Assembly: GCF_000429145.1 (NCBI RefSeq)
Contig: NZ_AUBH01000003.1
Span: 268,604-332,603, forward strand
DNA: 64,000 nt
DNA from: Aestuariibacter salexigens DSM 15300
GTDB lineage: Bacteria; Pseudomonadota; Gammaproteobacteria; Enterobacterales; Alteromonadaceae
Reading direction: 5' to 3'
Shown here one piece after another: positions 28,401 to 36,483 of the stretch. The notes under the pieces are model-generated. The model was not told where the DNA came from. It searched no databases and saw nothing but the letters and a program-made list of their open reading frames with translations. The translations under genes and the position numbers were made by a program. Numbering within the stretch: position 1 is the stretch's first letter; each line of letters starts with the position of its first letter.

Positions 28401-31250
28401 AACCGTTCGACCGTACTGCAAAACCTGACTTGCCAGTTCAAATTCTCCGCTTCTGGCTAAGCTGATTGGGCGGTTTAGCAAATAGCTTTCTAACTTGCCC
28501 TTGACTTTGTCATTGGAGAAGAAATCCTGCTGAGCGCTTTCACTTTTATCAAACCACTTATCAAACTCAATCAAAATGGCACTATCTTTTCGCGCTGTCA
28601 GCAGCGCTTCGAATTCGGACAACTCTTTATGATTGAGATAAAAATATGTCCCAGATGTCCCGATAATTAATGCCGATGCGATAGCGATGCGCGTAACTTT
28701 TTGCTTTGTTGACAGCTTGACTTCTTGCTTGAGAAATTCATCCAGAAACTCTTTTACTGAGGGGGTCCTGTCGTTTCTTTCAAACGCCAGACTGCGCTGT
28801 AAAACCTGACTCTGCCATGGCTTTAGCTTTTTCAGCTTGGGTGGTTTCAGCCCCATTTCTGCAGCTTCAACAGCAGGGATCTTTTTGCCATCTTTCAAGA
28901 AGGGATGACGGCCACTGATAAGCTCATAAGCAATACATGCCAGCGCATAGATATCATCGCGAGGATCCGCATCTGCGCTATTATCAAGCATTTCCGGCGA
29001 GGCATAGGTGGGAGTAAGCGCACCAATGTCACCGGCATCAAAGGTATCATTATCGGTGTGTTCACCGGTTGAGGCGGCGCGGGCGATACCAAAATCAAAT
29101 ACTTTGACTTCGTCACGCGATATAAAAACGTTGCCCGGCTTCAAATCACTGTGCACCACGCCTCTTCTATGCGCATACTCGAGCGCAGAGCTAAGCTCTT
29201 TAATCCAGCGCCGTGCGGTTGCCAGTTCAACGCCATTAGGGTGTTGTTTGATAACCTTGTTCAGTGGGTCGCCGGTCATCAACTCCATGGTCATGAAGAT
29301 GTGTTGTTCATCACGGTCGAAGTCGAAAACATTCACAATGTGAGGGTGAGCAAGATTCTGAGTTTTCCTTGCTTCCCGTTGCAACGCTTTCAACGAATCA
29401 GGATGGTCACGGAATTCATCGTTTAACACCTTAACCGCGACTTCAGTTTCAACATCGCCGGCGTCTACACGACGAAGGTCCTCGGCTTTGTACACATCAC
29501 CCATACCACCCCGACCGATAAACTCAATCAGCCTGAATCGGTTCTTAAGCACGCTGCCAACAGATACGTTATCGACATTTTCAGAGGCTTGAAATGGCTT
29601 ACTCCAGGTTGATGATGTACCTGAGGTTAGCGACGTCTCTGTATTGAAAAAGGTATCCGTCTCGGTCGATGAAGTAATAGATGTAATGGTGTCACTGTCA
29701 GAGTCATCGGTAGACACTTTTACCCGTGTTTTGTCATCATCTTCTTCTGCAGCGCCATCAACGGATAATGGACGTTTGGGCGCAACGACAGTTTTGTCGT
29801 CATCTATATCATCTGGCTCTTCTCGAGCCGGCTTTTTAATTACGGTTTTATCGTCATCCTGAGACTCTACCGATGGTGTTGGCGTGTGCTGCTTAATAAC
29901 GGTCTTATCGTCATCATCTGCATCAGACTCAGGTTCGGGGTCGGGGTTAGGTAATGCGCTGGCTTGTGGCTTTTTAATGACGGTTTTATCGTCATCCAAC
30001 GGTTCGTCTTGATTTTCTTCAACATCTGGCGACGTATCGGGAACGTGTTCAGGCTCTGGAGTCTGTTCAACGCCCGCATCGACAGTTTCTGCGGAATCAA
30101 TATTGTCACCTTCGGTAACCAATACGTCGCCGCCAGTCAAGTCTTCTTCTAACGCTAGATTCGCTTCACTAACCGGATCAGACTCCTGATGCTCACCCTC
30201 ATCAGGCGATAAGTCAGCGGCCACCGATTCAGGCTCTAATTCAGGCTCTAATTCAGGCTCTTGCTGAATTTTGTCCGGCCACTCAGCCTCACTGCCTGCT
30301 TCCCTGGCCTTATCCCTTAGGTGTTCGTATACCGCCTCGTTTAATGTTTCTTGCAGGTACGCGTCAGCAATTATAGCGACGAGTTTTTCATGCTCATCTG
30401 ACTGTGCTAAAAGATCCAAAGCCGTCTGTTCAAACGCCTGATAGCTCATGCGATGCTTTAAGAACGTATCCAACACTTCGGTTAAAGTCTGAGCAGCAGA
30501 TTTCTCCTCACCTTCTGTTTTTGGTGTGGGTTTTTCGTTCTCCTGTTCATCTGATGCGGTCGATCCGGCCTCAGGCTCAGAGCTTTCGTCCTGCTCAGAG
30601 GCGACTTCACTGCCTGAATCAGATGTATCTTCAACTAGCACCTGAGACGTTATCTCTTCAACGCTGTTGTCTTCCTGAATACCTGCATTGTCATCTTGAA
30701 GTTCTGCCTGCTCTGATGGCGATATAACTGTTCGACTGACAGTTTTCCCCAGAGTGTCAGTTTGAGAACTTTCTGCTCGCTGTGTGGTTGCACGATTGAT
30801 CGTAGCAAAGAGCGCCTGACACGCCGACTTAGGAAGAAGTTGGCGCTCATCCAGTTGCGTAACGATTCGATAGTACTCATCAAGCTTATTCAAATTATCG
30901 AGCAGCTCGCGTTCCAGTGACTGCTCCAATTCGTTCAGTGAGCACAGCCGCTTCTGGTATTGTTTTACTGCTTTTTGAAATGATAGTCCGCTAGCTCCTG
31001 ATGAACTTGGCGTGTTTCTCTGCGTATCTTTAGCAGACGTTTCTGCTGGGCGAGAACTATCAAGATAAAGTGCGTCAAACGTTTGTTTGTCAATAAGTTT
31101 TCGACTAAACAATTCGAGCAGTACATGTTGGATTTTAGCTCGGTTATCTTCAGATGCATTTAGCGCATCCTGAAGATCCTGCTTTAGTTGAGAAAGGGAT
31201 AAACTGCCGTCGAGGAAGCGTTTAAGACTGGTTTTAAATGCATCGATCAT
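25437..31250 (-). CDS. ppkA: T6SS serine/threonine kinase PpkA with C-terminal FGE/SUMF1-like domain
   Basis: A 1937-residue membrane kinase. I start it at the ATG at 31250, one base after the pppA stop; a TTG 21 bases upstream is weaker. Residues about 5-310 hold three similar helical modules. Residues 320-510 are acidic, with five DDKTV-type motifs. The kinase domain is at about 570-835: GRGGMG loop, VAVK lysine, HSDLKPGN catalytic loop (Arg of HRD replaced by Ser) and DFG. One membrane helix lies at about 850-870. A long helical, Gln/Glu-rich periplasmic part follows, and residues about 1720-1937 resemble formylglycine-generating enzyme/SUMF1 (YRVPTVEQWQHAARAG, ENTGFRLVRSL). In known systems PpkA phosphorylates Fha or TssL to switch on secretion. 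PppA is next door. The fused end resembles TagR, a separate PpkA partner in Pseudomonas. Confidence 0.9.
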   Translation of the reverse strand: MIDAFKTSLKRFLDGSLSLSQLKQDLQDALNASEDNRAKIQHVLLELFSRKLIDKQTFDALYLDSSRPAETSAKDTQRNTPSSSGASGLSFQKAVKQYQKRLCSLNELEQSLERELLDNLNKLDEYYRIVTQLDERQLLPKSACQALFATINRATTQRAESSQTDTLGKTVSRTVISPSEQAELQDDNAGIQEDNSVEEITSQVLVEDTSDSGSEVASEQDESSEPEAGSTASDEQENEKPTPKTEGEEKSAAQTLTEVLDTFLKHRMSYQAFEQTALDLLAQSDEHEKLVAIIADAYLQETLNEAVYEHLRDKAREAGSEAEWPDKIQQEPELEPELEPESVAADLSPDEGEHQESDPVSEANLALEEDLTGGDVLVTEGDNIDSAETVDAGVEQTPEPEHVPDTSPDVEENQDEPLDDDKTVIKKPQASALPNPDPEPESDADDDDKTVIKQHTPTPSVESQDDDKTVIKKPAREEPDDIDDDKTVVAPKRPLSVDGAAEEDDDKTRVKVSTDDSDSDTITSITSSTETDTFFNTETSLTSGTSSTWSKPFQASENVDNVSVGSVLKNRFRLIEFIGRGGMGDVYKAEDLRRVDAGDVETEVAVKVLNDEFRDHPDSLKALQREARKTQNLAHPHIVNVFDFDRDEQHIFMTMELMTGDPLNKVIKQHPNGVELATARRWIKELSSALEYAHRRGVVHSDLKPGNVFISRDEVKVFDFGIARAASTGEHTDNDTFDAGDIGALTPTYASPEMLDNSADADPRDDIYALACIAYELISGRHPFLKDGKKIPAVEAAEMGLKPPKLKKLKPWQSQVLQRSLAFERNDRTPSVKEFLDEFLKQEVKLSTKQKVTRIAIASALIIGTSGTYFYLNHKELSEFEALLTARKDSAILIEFDKWFDKSESAQQDFFSNDKVKGKLESYLLNRPISLARSGEFELASQVLQYGRTVAKNMGDGRFLQLKLNETEQQFEKLKDDRLKELYAQSQLLTEMPSDEFKTSFASFDAIWNEIKQINPDDAFLRSAAPRTKLYEEINQSVSDGDFDSAFRMAEFAAGFYQKFEALTPFIEENGQLLASIVERRDAAAVKAEVQQLRQVLSAIPDDATLQEFTSASTAISSLRNLAPRDELLRRIEGMVEDVLTDQLEPLIETAQWSQAESLLADNSELIDVSKLQSRVADLKTEWQNQIADAKRRIRNLSREGEPKAVELENARFAELKPTQSDVNEMSDVVASSYLLEARRARTQELWEDAQAALDKAGSFAKSEAVKTSITDEEGVLVAAQQDQRNLLDRQAAEQRQLQEQQRIAALEQNVIDISRKQQLNASDIIAFEAAVETLKIESQGSLVIDSAEQEFITRFMQQIRSQSNSDLASALDDANALAEYFADNVMVKQLQTELSQKSQTLEMQAVETRAAELERELLTLLEREDSTVRQSALKKLLRDFEQLDVAEQRKQDVKTRIITSYLTLFDEQLLNNAFSAAREVVDVVSEFDPSRDTGIYLDRIDEAQQSYAAAEEARQKQIRINSIRAELTSQIQASGFESAEEKRQELRSLGVLDAELALEIATEFSQKYQELASQAAGLGNFTDAKMNIDRARAELPSSNELDRLYELYRVAENIVSVAQTDPAAALAIKNSALERFANNPIIANIDISMSSSQSAPVSTPNVERRSAVSNESPSSTIVPEEPQVKQVEVPQTEPESEPVQETVKTAPPVAISKPKRRPAVPCTESMAGNGKSCSDYMLDNVRGPNMVVVPGMTGQQTPYAISRYEIRLGVYEVFCEQTGKCGASINDLKSAAQSYRRPELYPVVGRPVAEIVSFAQWLSDSTGFNYRVPTVEQWQHAARAGGNGETKEKNCRVFSGGNLVAGIRMELINYESRDTVNAWGITNHLGNAQELVSDGGVFVAMGGYWDDEYRDCVVESRRSVGSNGEENTGFRLVRSL
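29717..29998 (-). repeat. Five DDKTV-type motifs in the PpkA cytoplasmic linker
   Basis: Read on the minus strand, the motif DDDKTVIKKP and close variants (DDKTVIKQ, DDKTVIKK, DDKTVVAPK, DDKTRVKV) occur five times in about 90 residues just before the kinase domain. Spacing is 16-25 residues, with unrelated acidic and proline-rich filler between. Each copy keeps a Thr after Asp-Lys. The filler differs while the cores are conserved, which suggests selection on the motif. Confidence 0.85.
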
Positions 31251-31251
31251 A

Positions 31252-32016
31252 TCACTGCTCTTCCGCTTCAAACTTTACAGCAACCAGGGTGATATTATCC
31301 CGCCCACCTTTTTCGAGCGCGGCATCGACAATATTTTGCAAACTCTGGTACAGGTCGTCATCGCTACAGAGCAGTTCATGAAACTCTTCATCCGTAAGCT
31401 CTTTTTCAACCCCGTCACTACATAATACGAGTACGTCACCGGGCTCGATATCCACCATCATAAAGTCAACGCACAAACTTTTATCTGAGCCAACCGCTCT
31501 GGTGATCACATTCTTCTCTGGATGCGATTGTGCCTCTGCTTTGGTTATTTCACCGGCATCAAGCATCTCTTGAACAACCGTATGATCTTCGGTTAGTTGC
31601 CTAAACCCATCTTTTTTCAATGCGTATAATCGACTGTCTCCCGCCCAGTAACACACAACAAAGTCGTTACAATATGCAAAACCGACTACCGTGCTACCAA
31701 TCACTTCCTGCTTGGCAGATGCCATTTTGTATAGCGAGTTATTAACTTTCAGCAGTCCCCGCTCTATGGCGTCAACAAACGCCACGAAGTCTCCCTCATC
31801 ACGTATTTTTTGTAACTTTGCTACGATTGCCTGGCTCGCCACATCTCCCGCGTTGTGGCCTCCCATGCCATCAGCAACGGCCCAGTGCGCATCGGAGTCG
31901 TTCAGCATCATGGCATCTTCATTGACTCGTCTTACTTTGCCTTCATGGGTGATACCAGCACTTTCAAAAACAAACTGCTTCTTATCTTGAACAGGCTTAC
32001 TAGGATTGCTTTCCAT
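31252..32016 (-). CDS. pppA: T6SS protein phosphatase PppA (PP2C family)
   Basis: A 254-residue PP2C/PPM phosphatase. Metal-binding motifs are visible in order: RRVNEDA (near residue 25), VADGMGGHNAGDVAS (near residue 48), LCSDGVEKELTDEE (near residue 190) and GGRDNITLVAVKF at the end. It would reverse PpkA-dependent phosphorylation and return the secretion apparatus to its resting state. Its start shares one base with the tagF stop (TAATG) and its stop is one base before the ppkA start, so kinase and phosphatase are made together. Confidence 0.93.
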   Translation of the reverse strand: MESNPSKPVQDKKQFVFESAGITHEGKVRRVNEDAMMLNDSDAHWAVADGMGGHNAGDVASQAIVAKLQKIRDEGDFVAFVDAIERGLLKVNNSLYKMASAKQEVIGSTVVGFAYCNDFVVCYWAGDSRLYALKKDGFRQLTEDHTVVQEMLDAGEITKAEAQSHPEKNVITRAVGSDKSLCVDFMMVDIEPGDVLVLCSDGVEKELTDEEFHELLCSDDDLYQSLQNIVDAALEKGGRDNITLVAVKFEAEEQ

Positions 32017-32879
32017 TAGAATCCCTTAATGAACTTTTGAAACTGTGAGGAAACCGGCAGAGTGTCATGTAACACCACCTGACGTGGAATATCTTCGCTC
32101 CCCTCAGACAGCCAGATACAACCACTAGACAACATGCTTTTTGCCGCGTCTTCATTCATCAGCATCTCGCTATCAGCAAGATTGACTCCCGGGGCAAACT
32201 TCTTCGCACCTTTTAACAGCATAGAGGCATTGCGCTGTTCTTCAGACAAACCATCGATGTACGCCTCAACTAAATCTGCGTAATTGTGTCCCAGCTGTTG
32301 ACATAAGGTCGATACAATAGACTCAAGCATGCCAATTTTTGCTTGCAACGCTTTTTCAAAAGGACTGTCTGGCTCAAGCGCCGCGTTTACCTTCATCTCA
32401 TTTGTTAGTTCAGCCGTTGCAAATATTTCGTCAACGTCACTCAAATTACGCTCAATTTTTACCAGTTCCAGCGCTTCAACCTGCTCACAAAACCGTTCAA
32501 AGTCGGCATTTTCATCCAGCACGTCGAGGAGCATCGTTTCAGCAGATGTAAACCAGTCAAAATAATGTTCAAGCTCGTCATAGTGATGAATGACTTCATC
32601 AGCCTGGGCCATCAGGACCAAAGGGAAGTGTCTTCCCACTTTATCTGCGCTGGGGATCCAAACGCCCATCCAGTCACTGTCATCCAACACACCTTTGGCA
32701 AAATGAAAATGCCAGATCGGCGCCACTGCATAACGCTCAAGCCATGTTTTACCAAGCTGCTCCCTACTTTCATGCAAACCAAGCTGAAAAAATTCATAAA
32801 GCTTATCGGTGACTACTCGCGACAAACCTCGGCTCACGAAATCCCCTTTGGCGGGAAGTTTTCCGTAAAACCCTGCCAT
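32016..32879 (-). CDS. tagF: T6SS-associated protein TagF
   Basis: A 287-residue TagF (ImpM/DUF2094) protein. The N-terminus FYGKLPAKGDFVSRGLS is the family signature, followed by WHFHFAKGVLDDSDWMGVWIPSADKVGRHFPL. In other bacteria TagF acts as a post-translational repressor, holding Fha or a related component until the kinase pathway is active. Here it lies between tssM and pppA, with an ATGA overlap to tssM and a one-base overlap to pppA, so it belongs to the regulatory half of the operon. There is no fusion to PppA, unlike in some Agrobacterium-type systems. Confidence 0.93.
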   Translation of the reverse strand: MAGFYGKLPAKGDFVSRGLSRVVTDKLYEFFQLGLHESREQLGKTWLERYAVAPIWHFHFAKGVLDDSDWMGVWIPSADKVGRHFPLVLMAQADEVIHHYDELEHYFDWFTSAETMLLDVLDENADFERFCEQVEALELVKIERNLSDVDEIFATAELTNEMKVNAALEPDSPFEKALQAKIGMLESIVSTLCQQLGHNYADLVEAYIDGLSEEQRNASMLLKGAKKFAPGVNLADSEMLMNEDAAKSMLSSGCIWLSEGSEDIPRQVVLHDTLPVSSQFQKFIKGF

Positions 32880-35800
32880 CAGAGCTCCCTCGGCATCCGG
32901 CTGCTTTGTAATAACCTTGCGCCAATTGGATTAAATTCGGTGTCCACGCGCAGTTCATAGGTGGCATTAAAACCACCGGTTGAAAAAACAATCTCGAATG
33001 TCGAGTTTTGCGCCGTCGGAGACAAGCGGTGGTTATCCAACAAACGGAAAAGAGACCATGGTCCGGTTTCAAGCTCAGACGCGTTTTGATTGTCCACCGA
33101 CGTGAACATCAACTGTGCCCGTTCATCGCCCTGTTCCAACGGCCACACCAGCTTTCTGGAGCGTCGTGGGCCATGAGCATAAAGCAGTTGCTGACTTCCA
33201 AGCTGAAGTTGGAACTGAGCAACATTTCCATCAAGCTGTTTGGGAGTCATAGTGAACGACAGACGCGGTGACATCGCACTGCCTGAGAAGAACAATTCAG
33301 TGATTTTATGTGCGTTCTGCAATTGAGATATGGTCGAAGAAGATAAACCAAAAGTTTCTCCATCCAAGGCTTTTTCTGTCCACTGGGGCGATCGCGTATT
33401 TAAGAAAGGCTCCAGATAGGTATTTAAGAAGCCATCAAATAAACCGTCAGGTCGGAAGAAAGAGGAGAAATCCCGCAGCTCTACTTCAATATCAGTTGAA
33501 CCATCAAAAGGATACCGACCTTCTATTGCTCGCTCATAGGTAGGTAAAATTTCTTGCTGCCAAAGACCATTAATTTCACTCTTAGCCTGCGTTAACAGCA
33601 TTTTCCACCCCATGCTCGATAAGGTGTTAAACCAGACTTGCATTTCCTGAGGCATCAATGAACGCGCTGACTTAAGCGTCATGAATGGATCCCTGCCGGT
33701 ACTCTTTAGCCTGGCATTTACCGCATCAAAGGCGGTGGTCGGTGAGAAACCATCAAACATCGTCTGGTTAATAAACAGCGAGAAACTTCTGGCATCTTGC
33801 ATGATGCGGTTCAAAGCAGGCTCACCACGGCTTGATTCAACCAGTCGATGAAACGCAGCAAAATGGTCACTAACCACCTGACCTGGCAAACTTGCCAGCC
33901 CCGCTTTCTGCGATACCCGTGAAATCCTGTTAGCCTGATTTATCGCTCGCTGTGCCGTTGAGCTAACCACTCCGGCTGCCTCACCTGCAGCCTGCATATC
34001 GACATCGGAAGACATGGGCTGCGACAGATTGGTTTCACTGGCGACGGTGTAAACAAGCGTCTCAAGGGGGCCATTAATACTGGTAAACTGTTCAATAGTA
34101 GCCGCGCCCTGACTTACCGTCTGGGTCTCAACCAGGGTGATATCCCTTAACAACTTGCTCCAGGTATCGATGTAATCCCGGTAGTAGCGCTGATATAGGT
34201 CCTGTGTCAGTTTTGCTCTGTCAATTTCACCGCCCCTGCTGTTATGTGCACCCAATACCCAATTGTTATCCAGATAATCTTGCGCTTTTTGTGCAGAGTT
34301 GGGGATGAAATCATTGTAAAACCCAGATTTAGTGAACATCCCGGGAATAAATATCCCCCCTACGTCCTGATTGGAGCGGCTTCTGAACACGTCGATACTA
34401 AAGTTGCCCGCAATATCTCGGATGTACAGGTTTTTGCTGCGGTCGCTTTCCAGACTTTGCTTAACATTCAGATAAACCTGTTCAGACAGCGGCATACGTT
34501 TCAGCGTTTCCCTCGCTGCAGACACGATCTGCTCGTTTGGCGCAAAGTGATTAAAATTAAAATCCAGTAATGCGCCATGGTGCGTTTTTAATTGCTCCAC
34601 AATACTTTTTTCAATGGCGTACTGTCTTTGCCAGTCTGCTTCAAAAAGCCCAAACAGCCAGTCCCTTTCAAACGGTACTTCAGCTCTTTCATGCATGCCT
34701 GCGTACATAAGGTATGCCTTCAGCACATCGTAAAGTGCCGAGGTATCACCATCATTAATGATATTGATAAGCAACTCTTCGAGGCGCGCTTTAATCATAG
34801 GCAATAACTTATTCTCCAGCGTTTCCTGATATAAGCTATTTGTCGCCACCGAGAACTCTGGCTGTTGGCTAAGCCCGAGCGATGCCATTCCCACTTCTTT
34901 GTTGTAGGTCTCCTTTGTTGCACGTGCGGCATTAAGTTCCTCAAGCACCCGCTGAAAATCAGAACCTACCCATGCTGAATTGTTTGGCTGGATCTCTGCT
35001 TTTTCAAACTCAAGCAATTGATTCTCAGTAGTCAACAACGTCGATTTTTCTGATTGATAACTCATTATCAATCCCACCGCTAATGCGATAGCAGCCATCG
35101 ATGCCACCACGTAGCCAGCAATGCTTAGTCGCTGCAGTATACGTTTGAAAGACTGGTCAACACCGGCAATATCAGCCTCGGGAATAATGACTTTTGTCAG
35201 TAAATCTTTAATGAAGTAACTGCGCCCTTTACTGCTCATTTGCAGAGAGTCGTTACTGTCCATGCCTAATTGCTGAGCCATGTTTCCCAGCAGTTGGTCA
35301 AAAGGCGTGCCTTGCTGGGTACCAGACGTAAAGTAGACCCCGCGCAGCAACTGCGTTGACTGGAAGCGATTGCTGCCGAAAATACTCGACAGAAACATTT
35401 CAACGCCTTGCTTGAGTGACCCAAATTGGGCAGGAAAACCAATTATTCTGGCTTTTTTCTCAGGGTCTCTCTCATTCGCGACCCTCTCGATAAGCTGCTG
35501 ATGGATACGTTCGTACAATGCATCCAATGCACTGGAAAGCTCTTCCTGAGAGTAATCACTCTCTGAATTCTTCGACAGCGCGAATGTATGTCCCCAAACC
35601 TGCGCACGTTGTTCAGATTCCAGATCGCCGAAAAAGTCATTGAACCCCGCGATCATGTCGCATTTAGTGAACATAAAATAGACGGGAAATTGTGTATTCA
35701 GATGCTGGCTTAATTCTTCGATACGCTTTCTGATGGTTTTGGCGTAAAACATCAGATCATTTTCTGACAATGTCAGCAAGTCTGTAATACTTACGGCAAC

Positions 35801-36442
35801 CAATGCGCCATTGATCGGCCGCTGCTTTCTGTACCGCTTCAAAAGGGACATAAAGCTTGTCCATGCGGTTTGGTCTAGTTCTTTTTGACTATCCTGAGTA
35901 GTAAATCGTCCCGCTGTATCAATGAGTACAGCATCACTGGTAAACCACCAATCACAGTGACGTGTGCCGCCAATACCCTTGACAGCCTCCAGACCGATTC
36001 GGTCCTCGAGAGGAAACTCTAAACCAGAGTTCAGTAATGCTGTTGTTTTCCCGGACCCGGGAGGCCCAATGATGATGTACCAAGGAAGCTCGTATAAATA
36101 ATTTTTACCGCGCTTGGAAGAACTGGAAGATTTGAGCATATCCACGGCCTGCTCAAACCGCTCGCGGATTATCTGGCTCTCCTCTGCAAGCACATCGTTA
36201 TCATCAGCGCCCATTTCATTGAGAAGCTGTTTGTTTTTTCTTTTCGCGACGAGAAGCTTGCGCACTTCATTCGCGGCAACAATGAAAACGACGATCAGAA
36301 TCAACAACAGCCTGCTGGCTATGCTATCCAAAAAATAATTATCGGAAATCGCAATGAGCGGCCCGACGAACCAGACCAGCAGCGCAAAAGCCAGTAAACC
36401 AATTCCTTTGATAAACCATGGATGGCCAAATATTCTTTTCAT
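32879..36442 (-). CDS. tssM: T6SS membrane complex protein TssM (IcmF/VasK)
   Basis: An inner-membrane protein of about 1187 residues that forms the envelope-spanning channel with TssL and TssJ. Two membrane helices lie near residues 10-60, then a cytoplasmic NTPase-like domain with Walker A GPPGSGKTTALL (near residue 125) and DTAGRF. A third helix is at about residues 440-465, then the large periplasmic part and the C-terminal domain that contacts TssJ. I choose the ATG at 36442 with a GGTGG site; a GTG three codons upstream is also possible. It overlaps tagF by four bases. The intact Walker A suggests ATP binding, which not all TssM proteins keep. Confidence 0.95.
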   Translation of the reverse strand: MKRIFGHPWFIKGIGLLAFALLVWFVGPLIAISDNYFLDSIASRLLLILIVVFIVAANEVRKLLVAKRKNKQLLNEMGADDNDVLAEESQIIRERFEQAVDMLKSSSSSKRGKNYLYELPWYIIIGPPGSGKTTALLNSGLEFPLEDRIGLEAVKGIGGTRHCDWWFTSDAVLIDTAGRFTTQDSQKELDQTAWTSFMSLLKRYRKQRPINGALVAVSITDLLTLSENDLMFYAKTIRKRIEELSQHLNTQFPVYFMFTKCDMIAGFNDFFGDLESEQRAQVWGHTFALSKNSESDYSQEELSSALDALYERIHQQLIERVANERDPEKKARIIGFPAQFGSLKQGVEMFLSSIFGSNRFQSTQLLRGVYFTSGTQQGTPFDQLLGNMAQQLGMDSNDSLQMSSKGRSYFIKDLLTKVIIPEADIAGVDQSFKRILQRLSIAGYVVASMAAIALAVGLIMSYQSEKSTLLTTENQLLEFEKAEIQPNNSAWVGSDFQRVLEELNAARATKETYNKEVGMASLGLSQQPEFSVATNSLYQETLENKLLPMIKARLEELLINIINDGDTSALYDVLKAYLMYAGMHERAEVPFERDWLFGLFEADWQRQYAIEKSIVEQLKTHHGALLDFNFNHFAPNEQIVSAARETLKRMPLSEQVYLNVKQSLESDRSKNLYIRDIAGNFSIDVFRSRSNQDVGGIFIPGMFTKSGFYNDFIPNSAQKAQDYLDNNWVLGAHNSRGGEIDRAKLTQDLYQRYYRDYIDTWSKLLRDITLVETQTVSQGAATIEQFTSINGPLETLVYTVASETNLSQPMSSDVDMQAAGEAAGVVSSTAQRAINQANRISRVSQKAGLASLPGQVVSDHFAAFHRLVESSRGEPALNRIMQDARSFSLFINQTMFDGFSPTTAFDAVNARLKSTGRDPFMTLKSARSLMPQEMQVWFNTLSSMGWKMLLTQAKSEINGLWQQEILPTYERAIEGRYPFDGSTDIEVELRDFSSFFRPDGLFDGFLNTYLEPFLNTRSPQWTEKALDGETFGLSSSTISQLQNAHKITELFFSGSAMSPRLSFTMTPKQLDGNVAQFQLQLGSQQLLYAHGPRRSRKLVWPLEQGDERAQLMFTSVDNQNASELETGPWSLFRLLDNHRLSPTAQNSTFEIVFSTGGFNATYELRVDTEFNPIGARLLQSSRMPREL

Positions 36443-36483
36443 TGTTTCCACCGTGCTCTTACAAATGCATCATATTTAGAGGG

